Shown here in pieces: positions 1 through 12,000 of a stretch of 64,000 bases of DNA. Location of the stretch: positions 3,651,312-3,715,311 of the forward strand of contig NC_079483.1 of NCBI RefSeq assembly GCF_026230105.1, read 5' to 3'. Source of the DNA: Diorhabda sublineata. Its lineage: Eukaryota; Arthropoda; Insecta; Coleoptera; Chrysomelidae. Made by a program: the position numbers and the translations under genes. Position 1 is the first letter of the stretch. Each line of letters opens with the position of its first letter. A model generated the notes under the pieces. The model was not told the DNA's origin and ran no database searches. It saw only the letters and a list, made by a program, of their open reading frames with translations.

Positions 1-1475
1 TAGACAATAAATCAAATGATGATACTGGTACAAGACGGGACAAAACAGGTGAATAGATAATAAATTCCTTTCCGATGCCCTAGCGAGAGCAAAAGGAAAA
101 ATAAGGAGGAAAAATTCCGTCCTGTACTATGGCGTGGAATTGTGGAAAATTTTAAAGAACGGCAGCAGGTGATTTCCATTAATTAGCTCCATTATAGAAA
201 ACTATAGCGATTCCATTATTCGGGGTAGATTAACCATCGATTATATCTTTGAAAAAACGTTAATTTTAAATGAAAAATCACACTGAAATGGTACAATTTT
301 TTTTATATTCATACGTACCTGAACAATAACTGAGCATAACACCAAAATATACAATCTTAATTTATTCATGATTTCGATCTGATTTTTACGCATTCACAGA
401 ACTATTCCCAATAAATAGTATTATAATTAATTGCTCCTACTTCACGGTACAACGGGACACTATCATTAATCTTCATCCGGTAAGGTAATAGCTGTATAAT
501 TATAAATAGTTTATCGTTAATAGAATGTCGCATGCACAAATCATTAACCAATACTTTTCAATATGAGATTTAATTCTGTAGCTATTTGAGGACGTATAAC
601 AATCATAATTCCACGTAACTACAGATATCCTGTCAACAAACAAATCTAGGTCGAATAATTTTTGAAGGATGCCTATTCCAGAATTGATTATTATTGTCTG
701 TTAGTTGATCACCTTAAACGATATTAACAAGACTAGCAGCTATTCGTACTTATCTTTGTACCATAAGAAGTGAAAAACCTTTAGAGTATGAAAAAATACT
801 CGATCAAAAGCAATAAAGAAGTAAAACTTCACAAGCTGAATAGTTTTGTTAACAAATAGATTACTGCTTTGAAAACATCTACGATGAACTTGATGGAAAC
901 AATGTCAATATTATAAGAATTATCTCGAATACATTGACACGTCTAAAGATTGACCCAAGGTTAAGATTGAACCGTTGGTTGAAGCCGTTGTCTGTCAGTT
1001 GATTCAACCGTAACCTAAGTTCAGTTTGAAGTATCAAAATTTTGTTTACTTTGGCTTAGTTTGGTGAACTTATATATTGATTTAACTTGAAATTAATCGA
1101 ACAATTTGAACGATCTTCTTCATCTTATCCAGAAATTTTACGAATCAGACTTCTTTGGAAAAATAGAAATGTTTATAATTCATCTGATTCCGCTTTTGAA
1201 ACTCAAATATTCAGGCCAAGGGTACCTTGAAACTCCTAACCACAAGGAGATTATTTAGAATAAGATTTAGTCTCTGCAAAGAAACAGTTATACCCCGGTG
1301 CAAATGTCTCATTATGATATCACTCCAAAAACTGTAAGGTATGTTATTATTTATAATTATAAGAGTACACCTATAGATATTGGGTTGATTTTTTTAGGAA
1401 CTACGCTACACGATGGTTGCTTCTGAAGTTTCTAGTAGGACAAATGAAAACAAATATTCATGATTCAATATGGTT
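1..1475. other. Intergenic DNA with no recognised gene apart from the 319-369 candidate exon
   Basis: AT-rich sequence with frequent stops in all frames. Apart from the candidate exon at 319-369, no domain, RNA gene or repeat structure could be recognised. Confidence 0.5.
319..369 (-). CDS. Candidate signal-peptide first exon of a gene continuing left of the window
   Basis: On the minus strand an ATG (369-367) opens 17 codons reading MNKLRLYILVLCSVIVQ, then a consensus donor CAG|GTACGT (GT at 318-317). The short basic start and hydrophobic run look like a secretory signal peptide, and the exon ends in phase 0. An AT-rich TATA-like stretch lies at about 495-508, some 125 bases upstream. The next exon would be to the left of position 1, so the gene cannot be identified. 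It is on the same strand as the GH28 gene and could belong to another secreted protein. A chance hydrophobic ORF next to a chance donor is the main alternative. Confidence 0.3.
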
Positions 1476-2194
1476 TTATTGTTTTCCAAAATATTCTCCA
1501 TTGAGATCAATACAATTTTGCATGCACTTGAACTAATTGTCGAAGCATGTGATTTGAACGCATCAACCGATTCTTCGGGTGTAGTTGATCTGGCAGTTTA
1601 TTCTTGATTTGCGGGAATATTTGGCACATTATGTGCCAAACAAGAACTGAATTCTCTTGTTGTAGTGGTGGAGAATGATTCGTTTTCTGCGATTGGTTTT
1701 CTTTATTTTTTCGAACACTTCTGACAAACAACTGCTAGTATTTCCATTTCGAATTGACCGTTATACGTTACTCCAATGGAGCGGTTGCGACATGTTATTC
1801 CAAAAAAACAGGAGACCATTTGTTTGGAAGTGCTTTGTGCGCGAACAACTTCTATTGGATTTGGCTCGTCCTTGACACACCCATACAGTCGATTGTTGTT
1901 AAGTTTCGGGTTCATAAGCATAGATACAGGATTCGTCGCCTGTTTTTATCTCGTAGACGTCTTTTAAAGCATCGCGATTGAATTCTTTCAGCATTTATCT
2001 GCACCAATCAATTGAGCGATTGTGAAATTATACGGTATCCACCGCGAACAAATTTTTTTGTCAGCCGAATGTTCATGCATTATCAAATGTATGCGAGTGG
2101 AACTAATGCCCAAATATACCTCAATCTCACGGTATGTCATATGAAGATGTTGTAATATCAGTTTTCTGGCACAACAGCTGATTTTGGACGACAT
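1476..2194 (-). pseudogene. Mariner transposase, N-terminally truncated and frameshifted
   Basis: Minus-strand pieces in changing frames follow the order of a mariner transposase. First come MTYREIEVYLGISSTRIH and KICSRWIPYN (helix-turn-helix end and linker), then KDEPNPIEVVRAQSTSKQMV (before the second catalytic Asp region), and finally the STPEE-VDAFKSH part and a terminal NGEYFGKQ followed by TAA at 1476-1478. The N-terminal DNA-binding half upstream of 2194 is not recognisable. Several frame changes and in-frame stops show that it is dead. No convincing terminal inverted repeats were found. It lies downstream of the GH28 gene. Confidence 0.8.
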
Positions 2195-2767
2195 TCATGA
2201 CCTGTAGCGAAGTGCGAGTACGATTGAATGTTTCAAGTATGTGTAAAGGTGATATGTTCTCTTTTTTTTCTTTCCACGTTCACAAGACACACACAAAATG
2301 ATAAAAAAATGAACTTTTTTCGCTCATTTCCTCGAATATGTCGTAAAACGAACTTCGTGTTCATACGTTTCAATTTTCGTTCATTCATAGTGCGGGAGTG
2401 CGATTGATAAATTCATTTATCACTTTTGATTCATTTAATGCCTAAACGTTTCATTCTTAATGAAAGATGCTGAATGAAAGACAGAAATGAATAAAAAGGG
2501 AACCGTCTGATATCACCTTTAACAACACTTGCAAGACACTACGTTCTAAGTACGTTCACCATTAAAAAATGTTTAACTTTATGACGGAATGTCGGTTTTG
2601 ACATATTCACATCAGTGTTGCCATATCTCAGAACATAAGTAGGAACCTTCGTAACAACAATGCAGCAATAGTTTCTTATAACTTGTATCTTTACACTATG
2701 TTATAATCCATGCTCAAAAGCTGATGAAGATGTTAACCAATAACAGTCAAGTAAAATTTAGTTCTGA
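2195..2767. other. Spacer between the mariner remnant and the GH28 3' end
   Basis: AT-rich sequence with no long ORF, RNA gene or clear repeat. It probably holds the rest of the decayed mariner copy and the GH28 downstream region. Confidence 0.4.
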
Positions 2768-2772
2768 AAAAT

Positions 2773-2778
2773 TTTATT
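2773..2778 (-). terminator. Poly(A) signal of the GH28 gene
   Basis: AATAAA on the minus strand, about 42 bases past the stop codon of the polygalacturonase gene, the expected spacing for a short insect 3' UTR. Confidence 0.55.
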
Positions 2779-2819
2779 TCTTATTCTTTTTCATATAACT
2801 GATAATACATAATCTTTTT

Positions 2820-3085
2820 CTAGCATTCATATCCCGCTGGAATGTAATTGCAAACGCTGGAATGAGCACCACCAGTGATATTGACATTTGACCATTCCCA
2901 ACCTTCACAACCTTTATTTCCACATAATATATATACTTTCATGGCGTTATTACTTTCTGTACTTAGAACATTTCCCTGTATATTTATCAATTTGAGATTG
3001 TGAATTGGAATGTTGTTGTTAGGAACACCACTGGAACTACCATTGATATAATCTTGTTGAACGTTTACACCGAAATTGGTTATAC
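2820..3085 (-). CDS. GH28 exon 4 (C-terminus)
   Basis: Acceptor TTTCTAG before position 3085. The exon completes a glycine codon and continues ITNFGVNVQQDYINGSSSG to the C-terminal CNYIPAGYEC and TAG (2822-2820). Two cysteines near the end (CGNKGCEGW) and the last CNY...EC pair fit the conserved disulfides of the family. No coding track ORF covers this exon because its frame lacks an ATG. Confidence 0.9.
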
Positions 3086-6000
3086 CTAGAAATACAAGTA
3101 TATATGAGTGAAAGCTCTTATCCTATTGATGCTTAAAACATTTTTAGGACATGTTTTTAATTGATATTGTTACAAAATGACTTTGAATGAATAAATGATC
3201 ATCGCCCAAGGAACTAAAGCTGCTTCTGATCACTTAAGGAGTAATTTCTACCAAACAATTCGGGATTTATATTGGGATAATGACATCAAATAGTTTTGAA
3301 ATCATATTTAACAATAAAAAAATATATTTGGGAAAGCGTCTCTCCAAATGTCAACAATTTATATTTTATAGTTAATGGTACCTTAAAAACATTTCGGGTG
3401 ATGTGAAACATTGAATTTCTTACATAAGTAAATTGTTAGATTCTAACTTAAAACACACATTTTAAATTTAAATTCGCTTTTCACAATTAAGTGATATAGC
3501 CAATCCAAACCAAGCTCATTTCTACCTGTACAGGCTAGGTGTGTTTCAAGACAATCATTCTGAAGAATGTACAGAACACATTCCCTCTGGAATTGCAAAA
3601 AGGTTTATGTTAGAACCTAACCGCCTATGCAAAAGCAATCCTTTGACTACTTTTTTTCTACTTTATTCCAATCCTATATGTTTGTATGAATTAGTGGATC
3701 AAATCGATTCCTATATGAACTAGATCATTTAATTTAAGATTCTTTTTGTAATGCTGAATCACGGATTTTGGAGCCCTAGAACACAATTTATCAAAAATGT
3801 AACGACATTATTGTCATTTAATCAGACCATATTTCATTTCCCATTAGAAATCATAATAAATTTTACCCATACTTCACAAGAAATAGATGTTCATATTCTG
3901 TAAAGGTAGTTTTTTATAATTCACTCTACGTAACGCTCCTATTCCTGCAGGATTTTTTGTCAAGTTTTTCAGTTTTTCTGAAAAATACTACAGCTATAGC
4001 TGTATCAAAATTTGAGCATAATATTTTCCCCAATTCAATTTTTTGAACAAAAATTTCACGAATATGAAAAAAAAGCAGGCAACTGACAAAAAAAGGGCTA
4101 CCCGAAATAACTCCCTTTCACTATGGGTCTCATAGTATTGTCAAGGAAACCACATGTTCATTTTTTCACCTTTACCATTTCATCTCTAAAAACTGAAATT
4201 TTTTTATTCATAGAAAATTCTGAATTGACATGACTTTAGTTGCAGTTGATCACTAAAAGGCGTTCTACATGGTCAGGATCGGCCATTCAACCGAGGTGAC
4301 CTTCGTCGGGTTGACGTGAAAATGTACAGTGTAGAAATCGGTTGATCGACCAATATTTGGTTGGGTGGTACATGATCTTGATAGTGAGCGCATCCCTTCT
4401 GACAAGCTGCGTCCATTATCGGCCCCGACCGTGTGAAACGTAGTTCAGTAACGAGTAGGCAGTCATCGCGAAACTGCGTGTACAATGGAGTTTGTTGACG
4501 GAACGTGCGAGCGTAAAATTCTCATCAAATTTTGATCCCTGTATAAGGCTCTACCATGCTTGTGGGACATCAAAGCGAATATGTATATACAAAGATGAAA
4601 ATAAAAAAAAATAAGTATGGTAGATCTTAAAAAGAAAATTACAAAAGTAATATGGTACAAAGCAATTCAATCCTTTAGCCACAGCTTCATCCACATCCTT
4701 TTTGTTCTTTGCTTTTTTTCTTCACTCAGTCACTACAGTCAATCATGTAGAACTAAGCAACAAACGGTTGACCCGATCAAAGTCACCTCAGTTGCTTGGT
4801 CGATCCCGTCCGTGTAGAACGCCTTCAATGAGTTAATAGCAATGTTAAATCAATCTTTTAAAACATATAAAAACTGTTTGATATTAGAAACTTTTCACGA
4901 CATTTAACATGGAAAATGCAATTCGAGTGGTAACCTCATTATATGCAGCTCAAAATCAAACACCAAATGAAAAGAAAGAAGCAGAAATAATTGAAAATAG
5001 TAGGCTGTGGAAAACAAATCTCTCAACCAGATATTTGTTATACAGTCAGTTATGTCAAGACCAGTACACTAGAAAGCAGTCAAGTGAATCTTCAGTTATT
5101 CTTTTTGTTATTTGTTTCTCTCCTTCACTCAATCTTCGAATGACGGAAAGAAATGAGTCAGTCATGTAGAACTAAGCAACAAACGGTCGACCGGATCAAG
5201 GTCACCTCAGTTGCGTGGTCGATCCCGTCCGTGTAGAACGCCTTCAATGAGTTAATAGCAATGCAGAATCAACCTTTTAAAACTCTTTAATTTTGAGCTT
5301 TCAGTAGTTGGGCTATTTATTCATGTGATAGAAGATGTTTGACTGAATACAGCAGAGAACAATCGATTGTACCATTGCCATGCACAAAATTTGAGTATAT
5401 GGGAATGTTCTTGACCTTATGGTTACTCAAATATTGTCAAGAACTTAGTTTCTAAAAATAAACAACCCTTGCTATACCAAGAAAATCAAACAACACAGAA
5501 GATGGCGATGTCCACTACGTACCGATCATATTGATCTTCGCAAGCACTTTTTAAAATTGGCGCTTCACATTCACGCGTGATTCGTGCTTAATACGTAGAG
5601 GAACGGAAAGGAAAGGAGGAAACGAAGATGGTAGCTTACGAGTTTCATTGTAAATAGAACAAATTGACTTATATACGCCATCGGCATTTGCTCCCAATTT
5701 TTTTATTCCACTTTTGTGTTTTCTGTAGTTTGAGAAGAAATGAATTATTTTTATTTTCAATTCCGTCACAGGCATTTCCTTGATAGTACTAATAAGCATC
5801 CTTTTCTATTCCTTCAAACTCTTGCTTCACAAAATTGGTTCAATTTGAGTACATCATAAAAAAACTTTTTCTGTTGTAATTATCCAATTTATGGACATTT
5901 TGAAAACTGGGATTTCATTATTCGACCGTTTTGCACAGTGAGATTCCTTTTGATCGTTTTGCACAGTGAGATTCCTTTTGATCGTTTTGCACAGTGAGAT

Positions 6001-9000
6001 TCCAGTCTTCGACCGTTTCTATTCTACCTACGTTTTTTCACGACCACAAGGGTGACGATTTCGATCCGAGAGTTGACTGGATCAATCGTTCTCTCAGCAT
6101 TGATGCGATAACACTTTGACTTGATACCTAACTCATCTTTAATCATTTTGGCTTCTTAGTCACTCATCTATATCTAAAAAATATTTTGTTCAAGACTCTA
6201 TAAAGCAATGACAAATCAATGGACCAAATGCTAAGCATGATGGACACAGGCATCCTATTTTTAGTCTAAAGATCTTCCACCATCTCGAAATGCACATATC
6301 TACTGCAAAAGCTGGCTGAGGAATTTCAGGACCAAAAGAAAACCCTCCAAGCCACTAGGATAACTTACTATATTTCAGGTAAAGCTGCAAGTAATAAACA
6401 TATTCACTCAGAAGTATTTGATAAGTTTGAATAAACAATACATATATATTCTTTCCGGTAGCCAAGCGGGCTTATAGACCACGAAGGCTCTCAAGCGAGC
6501 CTAGGAGTAGAAACAAAATCTAAAGGCACTAGGAAACAAAAAATAGTATCTGTCATAAAGCTAGCAAGCCACCGAATTATACCAGGCATTGAGGAAGAAG
6601 AGAGCTTGGTTACAAAAAAAAAACAATAATCCCACATTTTGAATCCTAATATGGCCTCATGAGACGTCACATCAACAAAGAACTGAATGGATGGCTAAAA
6701 GATGAAATGAAGTCTTACTGAAGAAATACTTCGGGCCTGAGACTATTCAAAAGATTCATAAGCACATCAACTAAGAACTCTAAGGAACTGTCCAGAAACA
6801 ACATTTAGTTGGTGACATAGACATAGACCTAGGGAAGTAGGACAAGAAAGCCCAGAAAATTAGTCTACGTAGTTTGGAGGCAGAAAAATGAGATTCTAAG
6901 ATATTTAAGACCTTAATTTCTACTCATACACTCTTTCTCATTATGCACTTACCCGATAGATAAATATTTTCATACGTCACATCTTCTATGAGACCTTTAT
7001 ACGCATCGGCATGCGTTTTTACGTGTATACCATTTGCTGATCTAACAATGACCGAATCTCTGATTGTCACATTTTTGACTGTGTTTTCTGTGTAAGATGT
7101 ATAGTTAAAACCTGCCGATAGACTGAGACCATGACCTCCAGCGCAATACATATTTCTTACTAGGATGTTGGAACCATACCTGATAGCCACACAATCGTCT
7201 TGATTTATTACTGAAGTATTTTCTATGATTAAGTTTGTAGCTGCGGAAACGTCGAAACCGTCAGTATTATGTCCAGTGAAGTTATTCTGAAATATTAACA
7301 AATGTTAACAAAAAAATATCAATGATATTAGTTTATATGAGTTTCTATTCTCACTTCATCGTGGGAAACGAAATGACGCAACTAAAATTTCTTTTCTCTC
7401 TCCAAATTTACTCTTTTCTCTCTTCTATTCTATGTTATGTACTTTTATTTTTTCTTCTCTATATTACCAGGTCAATCATTCCCTCTAGCTCTGCTTCTTC
7501 TGTGGCTCTTTCCGGTTTCGGTCATTCTTTCATCTTTGATATCACACTTACTCTTTATAGAAATACTTTTTCTCAAGTCAATATAATTGAAAATGAAAAC
7601 CAACGAAAGTAAAGCTATGAAGGCGAAAAAACAACATATGAAAATGTCATAAGCAAAAGATTTAGTTCTAGATAGAAACTCTACAAAATCATTCAACTAA
7701 TTCATAAGGCTTTATGATCCACAAAAGAAATTAGGTTTATATTCAGATATATAAAATTTGCATAACAAAAATATCGCAACATATTGTTTGAAAATATAGA
7801 AAATAGATCTGAAAAATTTGATCTCTGAACACCTTTAAACATTCAGTTGAAACAGTCTAAAGCTGGAAAGAGCCAAAGTAAAAGCCATACCAAAAATAAG
7901 AAAGAAAGATAACACACATCCTTTAGTCCTTCAGATCACTCCATCCTTATCAATATGTATACCAAATATACAGAGACTGCATGCTCTGTCAAACATAGCA
8001 ATGTGCATTTCTAGACATAGAAGGCGCCTTTGATAACACTCCATTTGAGGCTATCTAAAGAGCATTAAAAGTGAGAGAAGTAAATGGAACAACTTCCAGA
8101 TAGATGACCCAACTACTATCTACTAGTAAACTGGAAATTAAAGTAAAACAAGATACCGTTTCTACTACTGAAAACAGTGGATGTCCAAAAGAGGAAGCTG
8201 CATCCCCACTTATGTGGAGCTTAATAGTAGACAAACTCATATGGGAACTGACTGACCTGGGCATATCTTGACAAAGATATACCAACGATACATTCATTTA
8301 CTCAATGGCGATGCTTGAGAATATACTTTGTGGCATAGTTCGAAGAGAACATAAATTTACAAGAAGGTGATATCGATTGCTGGGACTCAATATCAACCCG
8401 AACAAGACCTACCTAATCACACACAATAACTCAATTCGAAGCCCATGAAGCTTGACGAGTATACCATTGATAAGGGAAATCTCTGGGACAATAGAGAGTA
8501 AACACTTCTGTAACAAACATGATAAGGAAATAACCACTAAAGTCATGAAAGACATGGTTGTATGTAGGAATTTTGCAGGAAAGAATTAGGATTGTAGCCC
8601 AAAGACCCTCCGTGGATCAACACAGCGATCGTGAGATCAATCATCGTAGGTAGTTACTTGGGGTCTGAACACTACGAGAAACAATCTCTCGAAAGTACAA
8701 AGTCGCTTGTATAAGACATAAAATCAATCCCAACACCTGCACTAGAGGTCTTATTTCATCTCTCCATATAGTATTGAAAACCGTGGCAGAAGAAGCTTTA
8801 GCCGAAATGTTCAGAGTAGGAGTCAATAGGGATGAACCGATTTCAAAAAATGATCAAATCTGGGATATTCCTTAGGATGAAATAGATATAGAAAAAAGTT
8901 AAGCCTATACCTAGATACCAATGAGCTCAAAGCACCATACAAGAAATCCCTCCAAATGGTACAAAGTCAGCTCTAAACCAGCAGACAGAACTGAAATAGG

Positions 9001-12000
9001 GCCCAAAACCAAACACTCTTTAAAACCTAGGCGATACACCAAGTATTTTTCAAGTACAAATATTTGCAATTGAAAATGTATCCAAGTCAACCTAGGAAAG
9101 AATTATTGCAAACAGGAGATCATCATCTTGTTCGATAGCCATCAGAGCTCTGAGTTCCAATATCATGGAATCCACTCTGGTCACTGGATGCCTGGACAAA
9201 CTAAATCAGTTAGGTAAGAAGAAATATAAAACTCACTGTATCAATTCAAAATTAATAATAAACGAATTATATGGATAAAATGACAGTGCGGCATTATAGG
9301 TAGTAATGAAAAGGGAGATCATGAGGCAAACTAGAAGAGTATTTGAACTGGTTCTGACAAGCTCGCAATAACCTCAGCAAAACATCAGAAAGTCTATATT
9401 TCCAGCTTCATCCAAATTCACCAATAACTGTTTACCTTCATAAATTGGGTATTCTTCAGTCGCCATTTTGTCACTACGACAACGTATCCCTCCTGGCATG
9501 CACAAATAGAGCTACTTTAAATACTACAATAAACACTTCATTGAGGAAGCAAGAATAGTTCTTTGAATCATGCATATCCATTAGACACAATGTAAGAAAA
9601 GATCTGTCACCTCTAGCCACAAACACAAGAAGAATTAAGTCACTCTCCAATGGATTCTGGAACACACTGGAGTGTACGAAATAGCTGAGAGACTTGCTAA
9701 AATAGGGGTTAATAAACTCTTCGTAGGACCTGAACCCTTTTGAGGTATCAGATACAGAAAATAGAGAAAACACTGAAAATGAAAGTAGATGGGAGGTAAT
9801 ACCATATATTGGAATAATTTGCAGGGATCGAGGATAGACTAGGATACAGAGAAGAATGTATCAACTTAGGCAAAAGTAACCTACGAAGACTAACAGGAGT
9901 CTTGTCGGGGAACTGCCACCTTAATGGACACCTAAAGATTCTGTTACGTAAAGGACGAAACTTCTATCCACATTCTCTCAGAGCGTGAGAGAATAAGCAA
10001 CTCCAGAGTTTTATACCCGGGAGAATATGGAATAGAAGACGAGGATCTCTGACAGATAGAACCATCTGAAATTCTGAATTTTTCAAGAGAGGTAAGATTA
10101 ATAGGTCAATTCTAAACAATGAAGGTCCTCCATGCCACAACAAGAAAAGGGGATACAATAAATTCTTTGGGTCGTAGGGATACCCTGAACTACAAACATA
10201 CAAACATCGTGAAGTAGAAGAACGAATTAATGGAACGTTTTATAAAGACCATGTCATTCCAGACTGTTATAGCATGAATATCTCCTAAAGCAATGAAATA
10301 TTATGTTGAAGCAGTGTTCGAAGCATTAGAAGTTCTGGTTAATATTGCAAAAACTCTGATTCAGGTGTATAATTAGCAGTGAATAGAAAATTATTAGAAT
10401 CTAGTAGATTTTGCTATACGTGAAAAGAAGAAAAGAAAAGAATAAATTTTTCGATTTCCTCTCGTTCAAACCTTTTTGGTCTTGGCATCAAAACTGGAGA
10501 CTAATAAATCATTTTTTATCATTAACAAAGTTTTCTTGTAGATCTGTCGTTCAAAATGAATAATTTTCGACCATGGGTAGATGAAAATTTTGATAAAATT
10601 GCATGATTAAGAAGAGTTTGACTACAAAGAGTTCCAAATACGGTTGGGTATGTATTTTGAAATTGGTTCAAATAAACCGCTTTTATCTAATATTCCATCA
10701 CAGTCAGTCATCGTTATTAACAACGCATCTTATCAGTCACATTGACTTCGAAGATGTGAAATACAAGCTGTTGAAAAGCTAAAACCGTTGCATTAGTACA
10801 TCATTCTCTTTTCTGTGATTAGTCGTGTCTAAAAAACCATTGGCTATCTGTTGAAAATTTTGGGGTAAATACATTATGGAAATGTGAAAATAACAAGGAA
10901 TTTCTCTTTCTAAGACTACCACTATACTACTTAGTATAGATGGGTAAATGTGAAATCAAAATTAAGAAGATGTAATTAATCTCCAAAGCCAACGACTTCA
11001 TACTTGGAAAAATATTGGGTCAAAAATGTTACTAAGAAGGATGATGCCTTTATCGTTTGGTATCATATAAATTGTGTGGGTATTGACCCTAGTCTCGTTA
11101 AAAAAACTTGATATACTTAAAACTATAATCGGTAATATTTAACTATGCCGTTTTTTAGCTCCAATTCTTGAAAAAGATAGAAATATACTGAGTAATCTTA
11201 CTTGATCCCCAAGTGAGTTATCTATGACCCATCCACTAATGGTCAGCCCATCTGATCTTCCAATGTAAATGCAATGATGTGGACAATTGAGTATATTCAA
11301 ATTTTTGATAACAGACCCATCAAAAGCTTCAATTTTCATAAATTGTGGTTTCTTTGGTCCTTTATCACCTATATGATCCCAGTAAAGTTCACCTTGTCCA
11401 TTTAATAGAGACCCTAAAAATAGTAAATCAAGAGAGATCAAATATAAACTGAACAAATTCTTGCCTAAACAATATGCAGAATTGTCAAAGTTGTATAAAG
11501 AAGAACGAGTCTTTAGAATAAAGCAAAACGATGCTTAATAAAGAATCAACGCCGTCCTTTCCATCTTATAGTGATATCCCCCAATTAGAAAACGATACTG
11601 TGTCCACATTTACTGACGACACAGCTATTCTTTCTGTACGCGACAGTCAGAAAAAGCAATAAACCTATAGATATCAATTAATAAAATTAATAAAATGGAA
11701 AACAATCTTGAACCAAAATAACTCGGCACATGTCAATTTCACAAAAAGGAGTAATATGTACCAATCAAAATAGATGACGAACAGATGTGGCTAGCACTAG
11801 GTTCGAAGGTACGTACGAAATCTATAAGGAAATGTATTGGTTGCTGGAAAGAGACCCCACTCTAGTAAGTAAGAGTTGATTATCTTCTATTTGCTCCTCA
11901 AATTGTTCGTTACTGATTATCTGAACTTTTAATACGGTTTTCCTATCAACTGTGAAGCCGATGGAAGTTAATTCAATACTCTTAAGAGTATCATCAACTA

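Noticed and set aside
1507..1731. 74-codon minus-strand ORF as a separate small gene
   Set aside because: Overlaps the mariner transposase remnant in a shifted frame.
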